From RGIG9115 sp045128915 (GTDB lineage Bacteria > Bacillota > Clostridia > UBA1381), in the NCBI GenBank assembly GCA_045128915.1, contig JBGVIT010000046.1, positions 1 to 64,000 on the forward strand: DNA of 64,000 nt, read 5' to 3'. A program made the translations under genes and the position numbers. Shown in pieces: positions 42,017 to 50,331 of the stretch; within the stretch, counting starts at the first letter, position 1; each line of letters starts with the position of its first letter. The notes beneath the pieces were generated by a model. It searched no databases. It was not told the origin of the DNA and worked only from the letters and a program-made list of their open reading frames with translations.

Positions 42017-43126
42017 TTATAAAACTTCATAGCCATTTAACCGCATTAATGCTTCCAGCATATAATAATCAGCATAAATCAGAGAAATATGATGACCTTC
42101 TCTCCACATTACACTGCAATTTTGTAAAACAGACTCTTCATCATGGCTAAAATCACAGTTGTTATAGATAATATTCATCAAAGTCTCTGCTGATTTTTGA
42201 TAAAAAGCTTTTTCTTTATCCGGCACATGCTTTAAAACTTCCAGCAATCCGCACACACAAATTGCAGCTGCGCTGTTATCTTCAAGAGTCGAATCTTCCG
42301 GCTGGCAAAAATCAATGGGTACATACTCATTTCTGACATTTTCCATAAAATACTTTGCAACCTTTTTCGCAGTTTCAAGATAGCGTTCATTTCTTGTATA
42401 ATAATACGCCATAGCAAAGCCGTAAATCGCCCAAGCTTGACCTCTTGTCCATGAAGAACCGGAAGAATAACCTTGTCCCGCCGGCTTATCTGTCACTTCA
42501 CCCGTTTCCGCATCAAATACCACAATATGATTTACGCTGCCGTCTTCTCTTACAAAATGTTTTATCACTGTTTCAGCGTGAAGATTGGCAATTTGCTTAA
42601 AACGCGGATCTTCTGTAACCTCACTTGCCCAATAAAGCAGTGGTATATTCATCATGCAATCAATGATGACATAGCCCGTTTTCTTGCTTCCTCCGTCAAT
42701 ATACGGATTATCATTCCATGCTCTTATGAACCGCCCCGTCGGATTAAATCTTCCTGCTAAAATTGTTGCTGCATGCAACGCTCTGGTTTTGGAAGCTTCA
42801 TCTCCCGTCAGCTTATAGTCCGCAACATTGGTAAATAAAAACTGAAACCCCGTATCATGATCCATATCTACAAAATCTGTCAGGCATTTTTCAAAACGGC
42901 TTGCGCTTTCTTTTGCAAGCTTCAAATATTTTTCATCTTTGGTAAGCTGGTACATAGACCAGAGAATTCCGCCGTAAAAACCTGATGTCCAACTAAACGG
43001 ATGATTCTTTGCATTCTCATACTTTCCTTCTTTAGTTGAATACGGATATAAAAAATCAATTTCATCAGTTACCCATGAAAGTTTTTCTGTCACTTCGTCT
43101 AAAAATTTTTTATATGAAACACTCAT
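42017..43126 (-). CDS. GH88-family unsaturated uronyl hydrolase
   Basis: A 369-residue cytosolic (alpha/alpha)6-barrel enzyme with no signal peptide. It hydrolyses the unsaturated uronic acid left by polysaccharide lyases. The two catalytic-type aspartates are Asp91 in VDMDHDTGFQF and Asp156 in YVIIDCMMNIP. The substrate-loop signature GYSSGSSWTRGQAWAIYGFA is intact. GH88 versus GH105 is decided on these motifs and not by search. It is the last gene of the transport operon, 9 nt after the alpha/alpha protein. It implies that imported oligosaccharides carry a 4,5-unsaturated end. Confidence 0.9.
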   Translation of the reverse strand: MSVSYKKFLDEVTEKLSWVTDEIDFLYPYSTKEGKYENAKNHPFSWTSGFYGGILWSMYQLTKDEKYLKLAKESASRFEKCLTDFVDMDHDTGFQFLFTNVADYKLTGDEASKTRALHAATILAGRFNPTGRFIRAWNDNPYIDGGSKKTGYVIIDCMMNIPLLYWASEVTEDPRFKQIANLHAETVIKHFVREDGSVNHIVVFDAETGEVTDKPAGQGYSSGSSWTRGQAWAIYGFAMAYYYTRNERYLETAKKVAKYFMENVRNEYVPIDFCQPEDSTLEDNSAAAICVCGLLEVLKHVPDKEKAFYQKSAETLMNIIYNNCDFSHDEESVLQNCSVMWREGHHISLIYADYYMLEALMRLNGYEVL

Positions 43127-43135
43127 TTTAACTCC

Positions 43136-44140
43136 TTATATAAACGGTCTCCTGTCAAGAACAAGTTTCAACGGTTTTTTAGTCCGAATTTCTCCCGGCA
43201 ATGCTTGTTGAAGCTCAGCAAGACAACAAACAGTACCAAATAACATATGCAAATCGTTGAATCCGTCGTCTGTTTTTTCATCAATCCCGTTCAGATACTC
43301 AATAAATTCATTTGCAAATTTTCTCAGCACGTCTTTGCTTTCACTAAACCGATGGGAAGTCTGCCTGCTTGCGCGATTAAGGCAATATACCCAATCTATT
43401 TCAGCAAATGTTATATGGTGGCCAAAGTCTTCTACCACATCTCCTCTTTCATATAAAGAGATACATGTATCAACAACTTTATCCGGATACCTGAGCGGTC
43501 TGTGAGCATATTCATGATTAAACATATAATGGAATGTTCCCGCAAGATGTGCGAAAACAAAAACATCTCCGCTTAATACAGCATCTTTTCTCCAAAATCC
43601 TGTTTCATCATCAGCATTTTCCCACAACCAATTAAAATACGCATCTTCCCATTGACTATCTACGCTGTCACTTAAAACCATTGCCGCATAAATTCCTGCA
43701 CCTCTATGGGACATATCCCAAGGATTAGTTTTCCACTCAAGGCTTTCAAGAAGATTTTTCACTCCGACATCCGTGCCATACTGCATCAAATCTGTTAACG
43801 GATATAAAGGCTTTGCATCAAACAATTCAAGTGCCGCAACACAATGTGCCGTTGTATGAATAGGATGATGAGTTGACTCCGTAAACAATCCGGTCTTTGG
43901 GCTTTGGAAGTCTTGCAACACTTCAATGTGTGCTTTTCTGCTTTCAACAGTGCTTGGAAACTCACCGATAGTATAAAGGATATTGGCGGCATCCGCACAA
44001 CCATATTCATTAAGACCAAGTTCGCGGTTATTATCATCATTCTGCCATAGCCAGCGACAATAATTACCTTCATTTTCCATGCGATGCGATGCTACTGTAT
44101 CAGAAATTTTCTTGATAATATTATCGATATTGATAGCCAT
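43136..44140 (-). CDS. Uncharacterised alpha/alpha-toroid-like protein
   Basis: A 334-residue cytosolic protein without signal peptide. Repeated aromatic and helical segments suggest an alpha/alpha toroid (ADAANILYTIGEFPSTVESR, TTAHCVAALELFDAKPLYPL, GTFHYMFNHEYAHRPLRYPD). I do not recognise a named family. The His/Asp-rich turns (STHHPIHTTAH, FGHHITFAEIDW) could be catalytic. Being locked between the permease and GH88 genes (15 and 9 nt gaps), it probably acts on the imported sugar. Confidence 0.65.
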   Translation of the reverse strand: MAINIDNIIKKISDTVASHRMENEGNYCRWLWQNDDNNRELGLNEYGCADAANILYTIGEFPSTVESRKAHIEVLQDFQSPKTGLFTESTHHPIHTTAHCVAALELFDAKPLYPLTDLMQYGTDVGVKNLLESLEWKTNPWDMSHRGAGIYAAMVLSDSVDSQWEDAYFNWLWENADDETGFWRKDAVLSGDVFVFAHLAGTFHYMFNHEYAHRPLRYPDKVVDTCISLYERGDVVEDFGHHITFAEIDWVYCLNRASRQTSHRFSESKDVLRKFANEFIEYLNGIDEKTDDGFNDLHMLFGTVCCLAELQQALPGEIRTKKPLKLVLDRRPFI

Positions 44141-44155
44141 ATTTTCACCTCAAAT

Positions 44156-45067
44156 TTATCCTTTTACTCCACCTATATTTACACCGCCAAGAATTTGTCT
44201 CTGGAAGAAAACAAATATTACAAACGGAGGTAAGCTGGCAAACACAAGCGCCATAAAAAATGTATTCATCTGAATACCTGTATCACCCTGCAGTCTGTAA
44301 ATAGAAAGGGGCAAAACCACATTTTTATCAAGCACCAAAAGTGGTGTGAAGAAATCTGACCACGATGCAGTCAAAATATTGATGGCTTCGTAAATAAGTA
44401 CAGGCTTCGCCAGAGGCAACATGATTTTAAAGAACACACCATAATCAGTACAACCATCCAGCTTTGCAGCCTCTACATAGGAATTTGAAAGTGCATCAAA
44501 AGCATTTTTAAACAATAGTACAGCGAATGTATCAGCTCCGGCACCTAACCACATAGGCCAATATGTATCAAGCAGGTTTACTCCTATTCCAACATCAAAT
44601 GCAAACGGAAAATGAAGCCATGACATATAGTTCGGCACCATTCTTATCTGAGACGGCATCATCATTGTCCATACTACAAGTGCGAAAATAAGCTTTGTAC
44701 CCTTGGGTTTCAGTTTAGACAAAACATATCCGCCAAAACCACATACTACTACCCTGAAAATCAGATTTCCAACAGATAATACAACGGTATTTATAAATGA
44801 ATTACCTAATTGCAAATCAGCCCAGGACTCCGTTAATCTTGAAACAATCTTCCCCCATGACATATCCGCAGGGAAGAAACTAAAAGCTGCATATATTTCC
44901 TGTGTATCTTTAAACGCAGTAGATATAGTCCAGATTGTCGGCAGAATTGATATAATTGAAGCCACCGCAAGAGCTGCAAAGAACACCCAATATAATACTT
45001 TTCCATAAGCTGACTTTAAATCGAAGAAACTAAGTATTCCGGTTTGTTTACTTGAAAATCTATTCAT
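44156..45067 (-). CDS. Carbohydrate ABC transporter permease (MalG type)
   Basis: A 303-residue inner-membrane permease with six helices. The cytosolic EAA loop is EAAKLDGCTDYGVFFKIMLP, contacting the ATPase. The C-terminus (LGGVNIGGVKG) is typical of MalG-like subunits of CUT1 importers. It is 15 nt after the partner permease. Confidence 0.93.
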   Translation of the reverse strand: MNRFSSKQTGILSFFDLKSAYGKVLYWVFFAALAVASIISILPTIWTISTAFKDTQEIYAAFSFFPADMSWGKIVSRLTESWADLQLGNSFINTVVLSVGNLIFRVVVCGFGGYVLSKLKPKGTKLIFALVVWTMMMPSQIRMVPNYMSWLHFPFAFDVGIGVNLLDTYWPMWLGAGADTFAVLLFKNAFDALSNSYVEAAKLDGCTDYGVFFKIMLPLAKPVLIYEAINILTASWSDFFTPLLVLDKNVVLPLSIYRLQGDTGIQMNTFFMALVFASLPPFVIFVFFQRQILGGVNIGGVKG

Positions 45068-45082
45068 TTTGCAACCCCCCTT

Positions 45083-46015
45083 TTAGTAACGGTCTTCTAC
45101 TTTTCTATTTAACCAGAAATAGAAAATAGTAAATACAATAAGTATCACAAATATAATAACTCCTAATGCCATAGCCTGACCGGTTCCTTTACCGCCGCTG
45201 TTAAATCCATACTGATACAACTGATAAGAAAGTGAGGTTGACGCTCCGTTAGGACCGCCTCCCGTCATTGCAAGCGGTTGTTCCATAATCTGAAATACAT
45301 TGATAATCTGTCTTACAAACTGAAGCAGGATAATACCTTCCATTGCAGGTCTTGTCACATGCCAAAGACGTCTTAACGGCCCTGCTCCGTCAATCATAGC
45401 TGCTTCATAAAGCTCCACAGAAACACCTTGTACTGATGCATAGTATAAAAGCATTGCCGCCGGAAAACTTTTCCAAGTAGTATATATCATAATACCTATA
45501 ATAGCAAAATCAGGATTATTTAACCATTGCTGAGGCTGTACGCCAAATTTGCCCAGCAGCATATTCAAAAGACCTGTCTGGTCGGGATAATACATATAAT
45601 ACCACATAAGCATTGCAGCAATTCCGGGAATAAGTGCCGGAAGGTAGATAAGGACTCTGAAACCACCTTTGAAATGAACCACTTCATTAATCATAATTGC
45701 AATAAATATAGGCGGCAAAAATCCGATTATCAGCGACCAGAATACATATTGCACCGTATTCCATAACGTAGGTAAAAACTGCGTATGTGTCAAAACTCTT
45801 CTATAATTATCAATTCCGCAAAAATCTGTAACTGTATAACCCCTCATGTTGAAAAATGACTGTACAGCACCTAACACAGTCGGACGCCATACAAACAAAT
45901 ATAGTATAATTACCATAGGCAGCATCAGTATCCATGCGCTAACATTTTTTTGCAGTCCAAGATTTCGCTTATGTTTTCTTTGAGCTATTGTATTAATGGT
46001 TTTAATTTTTTTCAT
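45083..46015 (-). CDS. Carbohydrate ABC transporter permease (MalF/LplB type)
   Basis: A 310-residue permease with six membrane helices after a basic N-terminus (RKHKRNLGLQKN). The EAA loop is EAAMIDGAGPLRRLWHVTRP. FQIMEQPLAMTGGGPNGAST is a common segment in this subfamily. It forms the channel with the next gene product. Confidence 0.93.
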   Translation of the reverse strand: MKKIKTINTIAQRKHKRNLGLQKNVSAWILMLPMVIILYLFVWRPTVLGAVQSFFNMRGYTVTDFCGIDNYRRVLTHTQFLPTLWNTVQYVFWSLIIGFLPPIFIAIMINEVVHFKGGFRVLIYLPALIPGIAAMLMWYYMYYPDQTGLLNMLLGKFGVQPQQWLNNPDFAIIGIMIYTTWKSFPAAMLLYYASVQGVSVELYEAAMIDGAGPLRRLWHVTRPAMEGIILLQFVRQIINVFQIMEQPLAMTGGGPNGASTSLSYQLYQYGFNSGGKGTGQAMALGVIIFVILIVFTIFYFWLNRKVEDRY

Positions 46016-46042
46016 AATCTCATTTTTACCTTTCTGTTAGCC

Positions 46043-48778
46043 TTAATTATTGTTTAACAATGATGTTTCAACAAAGCAATACCCATCATTCCATTGTTCT
46101 GCCGGGCTGTTGGCATCCCACAGCCAAATGCTCCTTCCTTTGAAGAATGAGGAAGGTCGAACCCTATAACTCTCTCCTTCTTCGAGATGATGCGGGCCAA
46201 GCAGATTTCTGAGATTGTTTACCAACGTAAGCTCTATGGTGTTTTTGCCACTATTAAGACAGTCGCTTAAATCAACCTCGCTGTTGTTCCATATCTCTGT
46301 GCTGACGGGTTTACCATTAACTGCAATAACAGCTCCGTTTAATCCCTTCATTTTAAGAACAATCTTCTTTCTTGTGTCGGATATATCAAATTCTTTTTTT
46401 ACAGTTAATTTACCTGAGAAGAAGGGAAATCCCTGCTGTTCAATATTTTGAAGTGCAATTCTCTCCGCAGGCTTATCAACCACAAACCCTCCTGCATAAC
46501 GAACTGCATCTTTATCAAGTTTTATGAATTCTCCGTCTGTCTTTATGGAAAAATTACCCACAAGATAAATGTTCTCTATCTCCATATCATAAGTCAGCTT
46601 ATTTCTGATAACTTCAAAGCCAACTGCTTTTCTTACATTATCGTAGGTTTCAGGAGTCTGCTTGAAGTTACAGTAAAGCTCTATTTCATTTGTGCCGATT
46701 TTAAGATACCTTGCAATATTTGATTTTCTGAATGATTTATCTCTGAAATATCCGATATCATTAAATTCAGCAGTTTCACCGTTAATTGTGTATGTAAAGA
46801 CTTCAGGAGTTTCACATACAAGACAGATGTTATCAGGCACAAAGGAAACATCAACACGAAATACACACTTAATATCTACTGCTCTTTCAAGCTGGCAGGC
46901 TTTGCCCTGAATTTCACTTACTGATAAGTCCTTGCCAACAAGTTTTCCGTCGAAGTAACAATCACATACATCAAGAGTTATTGCATTATCGCTGAATTCG
47001 CTAAGCTCCCATTCTCCGCCTATATTTAATTGTTCAAGTTCTTTGTTGTTACAACAATCATACTTTCCATTTCTGTAATCAAGCACCACAAGACTGTCAT
47101 ATGGCTTAAAATTATAGCTTCTGTTAAAGTTTTCTTCTTCACCTGTCATAATATCAAGCTTAACTCCGGCTACGTCAATATATGATTTTTGAAATTCATC
47201 TGTACTATTGACAAAGTAGTGCATATCAAAATTGTCAAGCTTTCGTTTAAGGTATGTAATATGGGGGTTATCTATTACCGGATTATCTTCTGCTTCCTCA
47301 GGAGTTATGATTATACCGCCGTTATTTTTGAATTCTTCAAGTAATTTTTTAGTGTTGTCCAGAAAATCAATATGGGGCGGCAAGACAACTTTGGTATATT
47401 CCATTTCTCCAACAATGAGCTTATTTCCCACTACTTTGCCATGACGTTCCATAATTGTTTCATCGCCCAAGTGGAACTGAATATGTTTTTCTTCCAGAAT
47501 CCTGATTGATTCTTTGAATTTATTTTCATATTCGCTAAGCCCCGCATTCTTATCTGCATCAAAACAAATCCACACTGTTGTTTGTGGGTGGATAAGCAGA
47601 GTGTTACAGTCAGGCGCTCCCTCTGTAATTAACATTCCGACTCTGGTCATGGCGTCTATGAACATTTTATATTCATCCCACCAAGGTTGCTGATAATACA
47701 CAGTCGGTGGATAGTCCCTTTTTCTTATTCCTCTTAATGAATATGCTTCAAGGTGTGGGCATAAAAGATTAATTCCTCTCGCCATCTGCCATTCGTATAT
47801 TCTTCTAAGTTCGCTAAAGCTTACATTATGGCCGCAAAGGGCAAAGGTTTCACTTATTATCTGTTTTTTTCCTGCCTGCATTGCTGCAGATACCACCTGC
47901 AGCTGCGCGAGGGGTTCTGCGATATCTCTGCCAAGCCAATCCATACCGGGAATGTCAAAATATTCATAGTTAGGCATTACGCTACCGCTTGACATAGCTT
48001 GACTACGCAAACATTCCTCACACAGCATATGTCCCGTAAACTTCAAATTACGCTCATTACACCACTCATATACCTGCTTGACAAAGCTCTCAGAGAACAA
48101 TTTTGTTATGAGTCTGTAAAATCTTTTTCTGGTTTCTTCATATTCACCTATTGGTTTAAATAATTGTATTAAATCAGGAAGCAACTCCCTGTTATATTCT
48201 TTTTCATATTCTTCGGGCAAAATCAAACTCCAGGGTATGCCCATTCTGGTAAGCTGAGGTTCGTCTGTGAAAAAGCCCTCTAAGCTGTTACCAAATTTTT
48301 TATAATAAGCAGCATAGATTTCATCTATAAATCTTTTAACTACTTTTTTATCTAAGTTATCCACATAGAACGGGTTTACATCATAATAAAAGTGTATTCC
48401 GTCTATATTACAAATTGTTGTGGGAGTTTGTTTTTCTCCCTCTTCCATGCGCAGAATCTTCTGCTGATATTCTTCACCCAAACCACTTATTTTGGAATTA
48501 CCAAAACCGCTTGGCCAGCCGTTTTCATCATATGCCCATGGGCGCATATTCCTTTTCTTTGCTTCTTCTGTTCCGACAGTAATATTATCGAACCATTCCT
48601 TGCACATATATTCAGTCTGAAGTCCGCCACGGGCATGCATAAAATATCCGCCAATACCTGATTCATCCATCATTTCAATCTGACGTCTTGTTTCCTCAGT
48701 ATCAAGCTTTTCGTTCCAACTCCAAAATGGAATCGGTCTGTATTTTTTTGGAGGATTTTTGATATATTCTTTGTTCAT
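46043..48778 (-). CDS. GH106-like glycoside hydrolase
   Basis: About 911 residues, no signal peptide, so cytosolic. The N-terminus reads KYRPIPFWSWNEKLDTEETR, then GIGGYFMHARGGLQTEYMC and RPWAYDENGWPSGFG, the layout of GH106/alpha-L-rhamnosidase-related barrels. A middle glutamine-amidotransferase-like segment follows, then a beta-sandwich near the end (GKLTVKKEFDISDTRKKIVL ... SIWLWDANSPAEQW) like the sugar-binding domain of family 2. GGGAG lies 6-8 nt before the ATG at 48778. The longer frame crosses the hairpin at 48815-48860 and is rejected. Rhamnosidase activity is inferred from similarity only. Confidence 0.75.
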   Translation of the reverse strand: MNKEYIKNPPKKYRPIPFWSWNEKLDTEETRRQIEMMDESGIGGYFMHARGGLQTEYMCKEWFDNITVGTEEAKKRNMRPWAYDENGWPSGFGNSKISGLGEEYQQKILRMEEGEKQTPTTICNIDGIHFYYDVNPFYVDNLDKKVVKRFIDEIYAAYYKKFGNSLEGFFTDEPQLTRMGIPWSLILPEEYEKEYNRELLPDLIQLFKPIGEYEETRKRFYRLITKLFSESFVKQVYEWCNERNLKFTGHMLCEECLRSQAMSSGSVMPNYEYFDIPGMDWLGRDIAEPLAQLQVVSAAMQAGKKQIISETFALCGHNVSFSELRRIYEWQMARGINLLCPHLEAYSLRGIRKRDYPPTVYYQQPWWDEYKMFIDAMTRVGMLITEGAPDCNTLLIHPQTTVWICFDADKNAGLSEYENKFKESIRILEEKHIQFHLGDETIMERHGKVVGNKLIVGEMEYTKVVLPPHIDFLDNTKKLLEEFKNNGGIIITPEEAEDNPVIDNPHITYLKRKLDNFDMHYFVNSTDEFQKSYIDVAGVKLDIMTGEEENFNRSYNFKPYDSLVVLDYRNGKYDCCNNKELEQLNIGGEWELSEFSDNAITLDVCDCYFDGKLVGKDLSVSEIQGKACQLERAVDIKCVFRVDVSFVPDNICLVCETPEVFTYTINGETAEFNDIGYFRDKSFRKSNIARYLKIGTNEIELYCNFKQTPETYDNVRKAVGFEVIRNKLTYDMEIENIYLVGNFSIKTDGEFIKLDKDAVRYAGGFVVDKPAERIALQNIEQQGFPFFSGKLTVKKEFDISDTRKKIVLKMKGLNGAVIAVNGKPVSTEIWNNSEVDLSDCLNSGKNTIELTLVNNLRNLLGPHHLEEGESYRVRPSSFFKGRSIWLWDANSPAEQWNDGYCFVETSLLNNN

Positions 48779-48814
48779 ATTCTTCTCCCATCGTTTTGCC
48801 ATTGCTATAAAGCC

Positions 48815-48860
48815 GGCGGTCATTACCCACTGCATTCCTTTGCTGTAGGGAATGACCGCC
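48815..48860 (-). terminator. Strong intercistronic hairpin after the solute-binding gene
   Basis: Arms of 14 and 13 nt (GGCGGTCATT..CCC) pair perfectly apart from one bulged A, across an 18-19 nt loop. The U-tract is weak. Located between the binding-protein gene and the GH106-like gene, it probably works as attenuator or mRNA stabiliser, lowering downstream expression relative to the binding protein. Confidence 0.6.
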
Positions 48861-48875
48861 TGATGTTTTATAATA

Positions 48876-50279
48876 TTAATATGTTAAATTATCAAGGTAG
48901 TTTGTCTGGAAATCTGCATTTGCTTTCTTAAGAAGCTGTGCACAATCTGCATCTTTATTAGAGAGAACTTCCTGAATACAATCGTCAAGTATTCCATAAA
49001 GTTCCTGACAGCAAACCGGTTCTTCTGCCTGAATTTCAGCAGGACAGTTTGCACAGAATTCGTTGTAAAGCTTTACATGATTTGTATTAGCATTTGCATG
49101 CTCGTCAATGTATTTATGCTCCCATGCAAGTGCCTCAGAATCGCCTGACCATATACTCATACCTTTGATACCTACAAGAGCATTTGCATCAAGTGCAATT
49201 TGGGTTCGTTTTTCTATTGATGTTTTAAGTTCCTCTGTAAGATTAAAGTTATGTTCTACTTCATACCAACGAACAGCTGCATCAATCTGGTCTTTTGTTG
49301 CGTTATCTTCCACAAACCAAGCACCGCCACCTAAAAGTGTTACATTACGCTTAGGTCCTGCCGGCATAGCCATCATACCCACATGCTCCGGATTCATATT
49401 ATAGCGTGAAACCTGCGCAGGCAAGTCGCCATGGAATACGAGCATTCCTGCATTACCCGTTGCATAGGTTTTGAAATACTCTGTTGCATCAATTAATGTG
49501 TTGTTTGGTAATACATCGTACTTCCACTTCAAATCCTTGATATACTGAAGAGCTTCTGCGGCTTCAGCTGTATCAAAGGTTGCATGCCATTTGCCATCCT
49601 TATCCTGCTCCATAAAGTCAACACCAAATGACCATGCAAGTGATGAGAAAATCCAACCTCCCACATGATTTGCTGTGGGGAATATAAAGCCGGCTTTGCC
49701 TGTTGCTTCCTTAATCTTTACTGCAAACTCTGCTACTTCATACCAATCCTTAGGCTGTTTTGGTGTACCGTCTGCTTCCATCAGTCCTGCAGCTTCCATA
49801 AGCTCTGTATGAAAACCAAGACCTAAAACAAATGCAGTATGAGGAACTGCTTTTATATTGCCTTTATCATCGCTGATGATTTCGAGAACATCGCTGTTGA
49901 ATTTTTCGTCAAATCCGCGCTTTTTCAATGCGTCTGTTAAATCAGCTGAATATTCTGATGCAAAAATTTCGGGGATTTCAGTATAACCTGCATGATAGAA
50001 TGTAGGAAGCTGACCTCCTGCTGCCTTTGCATAGAATGTCTTACGTTCAAAAGTCCATGCATCAGGTTCAATTACAACATCAGTATTCACTGCTTCAAAT
50101 TTGGCTTTTCTTTCGGTAGCAGCATCAAGAGATGCGCCTTCTTTGCTGGGCCAATTACCTACTGAAACAATGGTTCTTCCCTGCTCATCCTTGTCTGTCG
50201 CCTTACCACAGCTTGCAAGCATGCCGCAAGACAACGCCAGCGCTGTTACAACAGAGACAATTTTAATAAACTTTTTCAT
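48876..50279 (-). CDS. Extracellular sugar-binding lipoprotein of ABC importer
   Basis: A 467-residue family 1 solute-binding protein. It has a lipoprotein signal MKKFIKIVSVVTALALSCGM with lipobox LASC, cysteine 24. The mature part has typical SBP_bac features (FYHAGYTEIPEIFASEYSAD, TYATGNAGMLVFHGDLPAQV). It captures the sugar at the cell surface for the two permeases downstream. AAGGAG lies 9-10 nt before the ATG. Confidence 0.93.
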   Translation of the reverse strand: MKKFIKIVSVVTALALSCGMLASCGKATDKDEQGRTIVSVGNWPSKEGASLDAATERKAKFEAVNTDVVIEPDAWTFERKTFYAKAAGGQLPTFYHAGYTEIPEIFASEYSADLTDALKKRGFDEKFNSDVLEIISDDKGNIKAVPHTAFVLGLGFHTELMEAAGLMEADGTPKQPKDWYEVAEFAVKIKEATGKAGFIFPTANHVGGWIFSSLAWSFGVDFMEQDKDGKWHATFDTAEAAEALQYIKDLKWKYDVLPNNTLIDATEYFKTYATGNAGMLVFHGDLPAQVSRYNMNPEHVGMMAMPAGPKRNVTLLGGGAWFVEDNATKDQIDAAVRWYEVEHNFNLTEELKTSIEKRTQIALDANALVGIKGMSIWSGDSEALAWEHKYIDEHANANTNHVKLYNEFCANCPAEIQAEEPVCCQELYGILDDCIQEVLSNKDADCAQLLKKANADFQTNYLDNLTY

Positions 50280-50296
50280 CTTTCTTCGCTCCTTTT

Positions 50297-50322
50297 ATTA
50301 TAACTTTTAATTTACGGTAAAT
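50297..50322 (-). promoter_or_regulatory. Possible internal promoter/operator of the binding-protein gene
   Basis: In the 52-nt gap, a perfect 13-bp palindrome ATTTACGGTAAAT (50310-50322) lies 7 bp from a minus-strand TATAAT (plus 50297-50302). A -35 is not recognisable. It fits an operator in a promoter that needs an activator, but is only suggestive. Confidence 0.35.
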
Positions 50323-50331
50323 AGTATAAAA

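Noticed and set aside
48779..48835. 19-codon N-terminal extension of the GH106-like protein
   Set aside because: It would be translated through the stem of the intercistronic hairpin, lacks a ribosome site, and the ATG at 48778 has GGGAG at good spacing.
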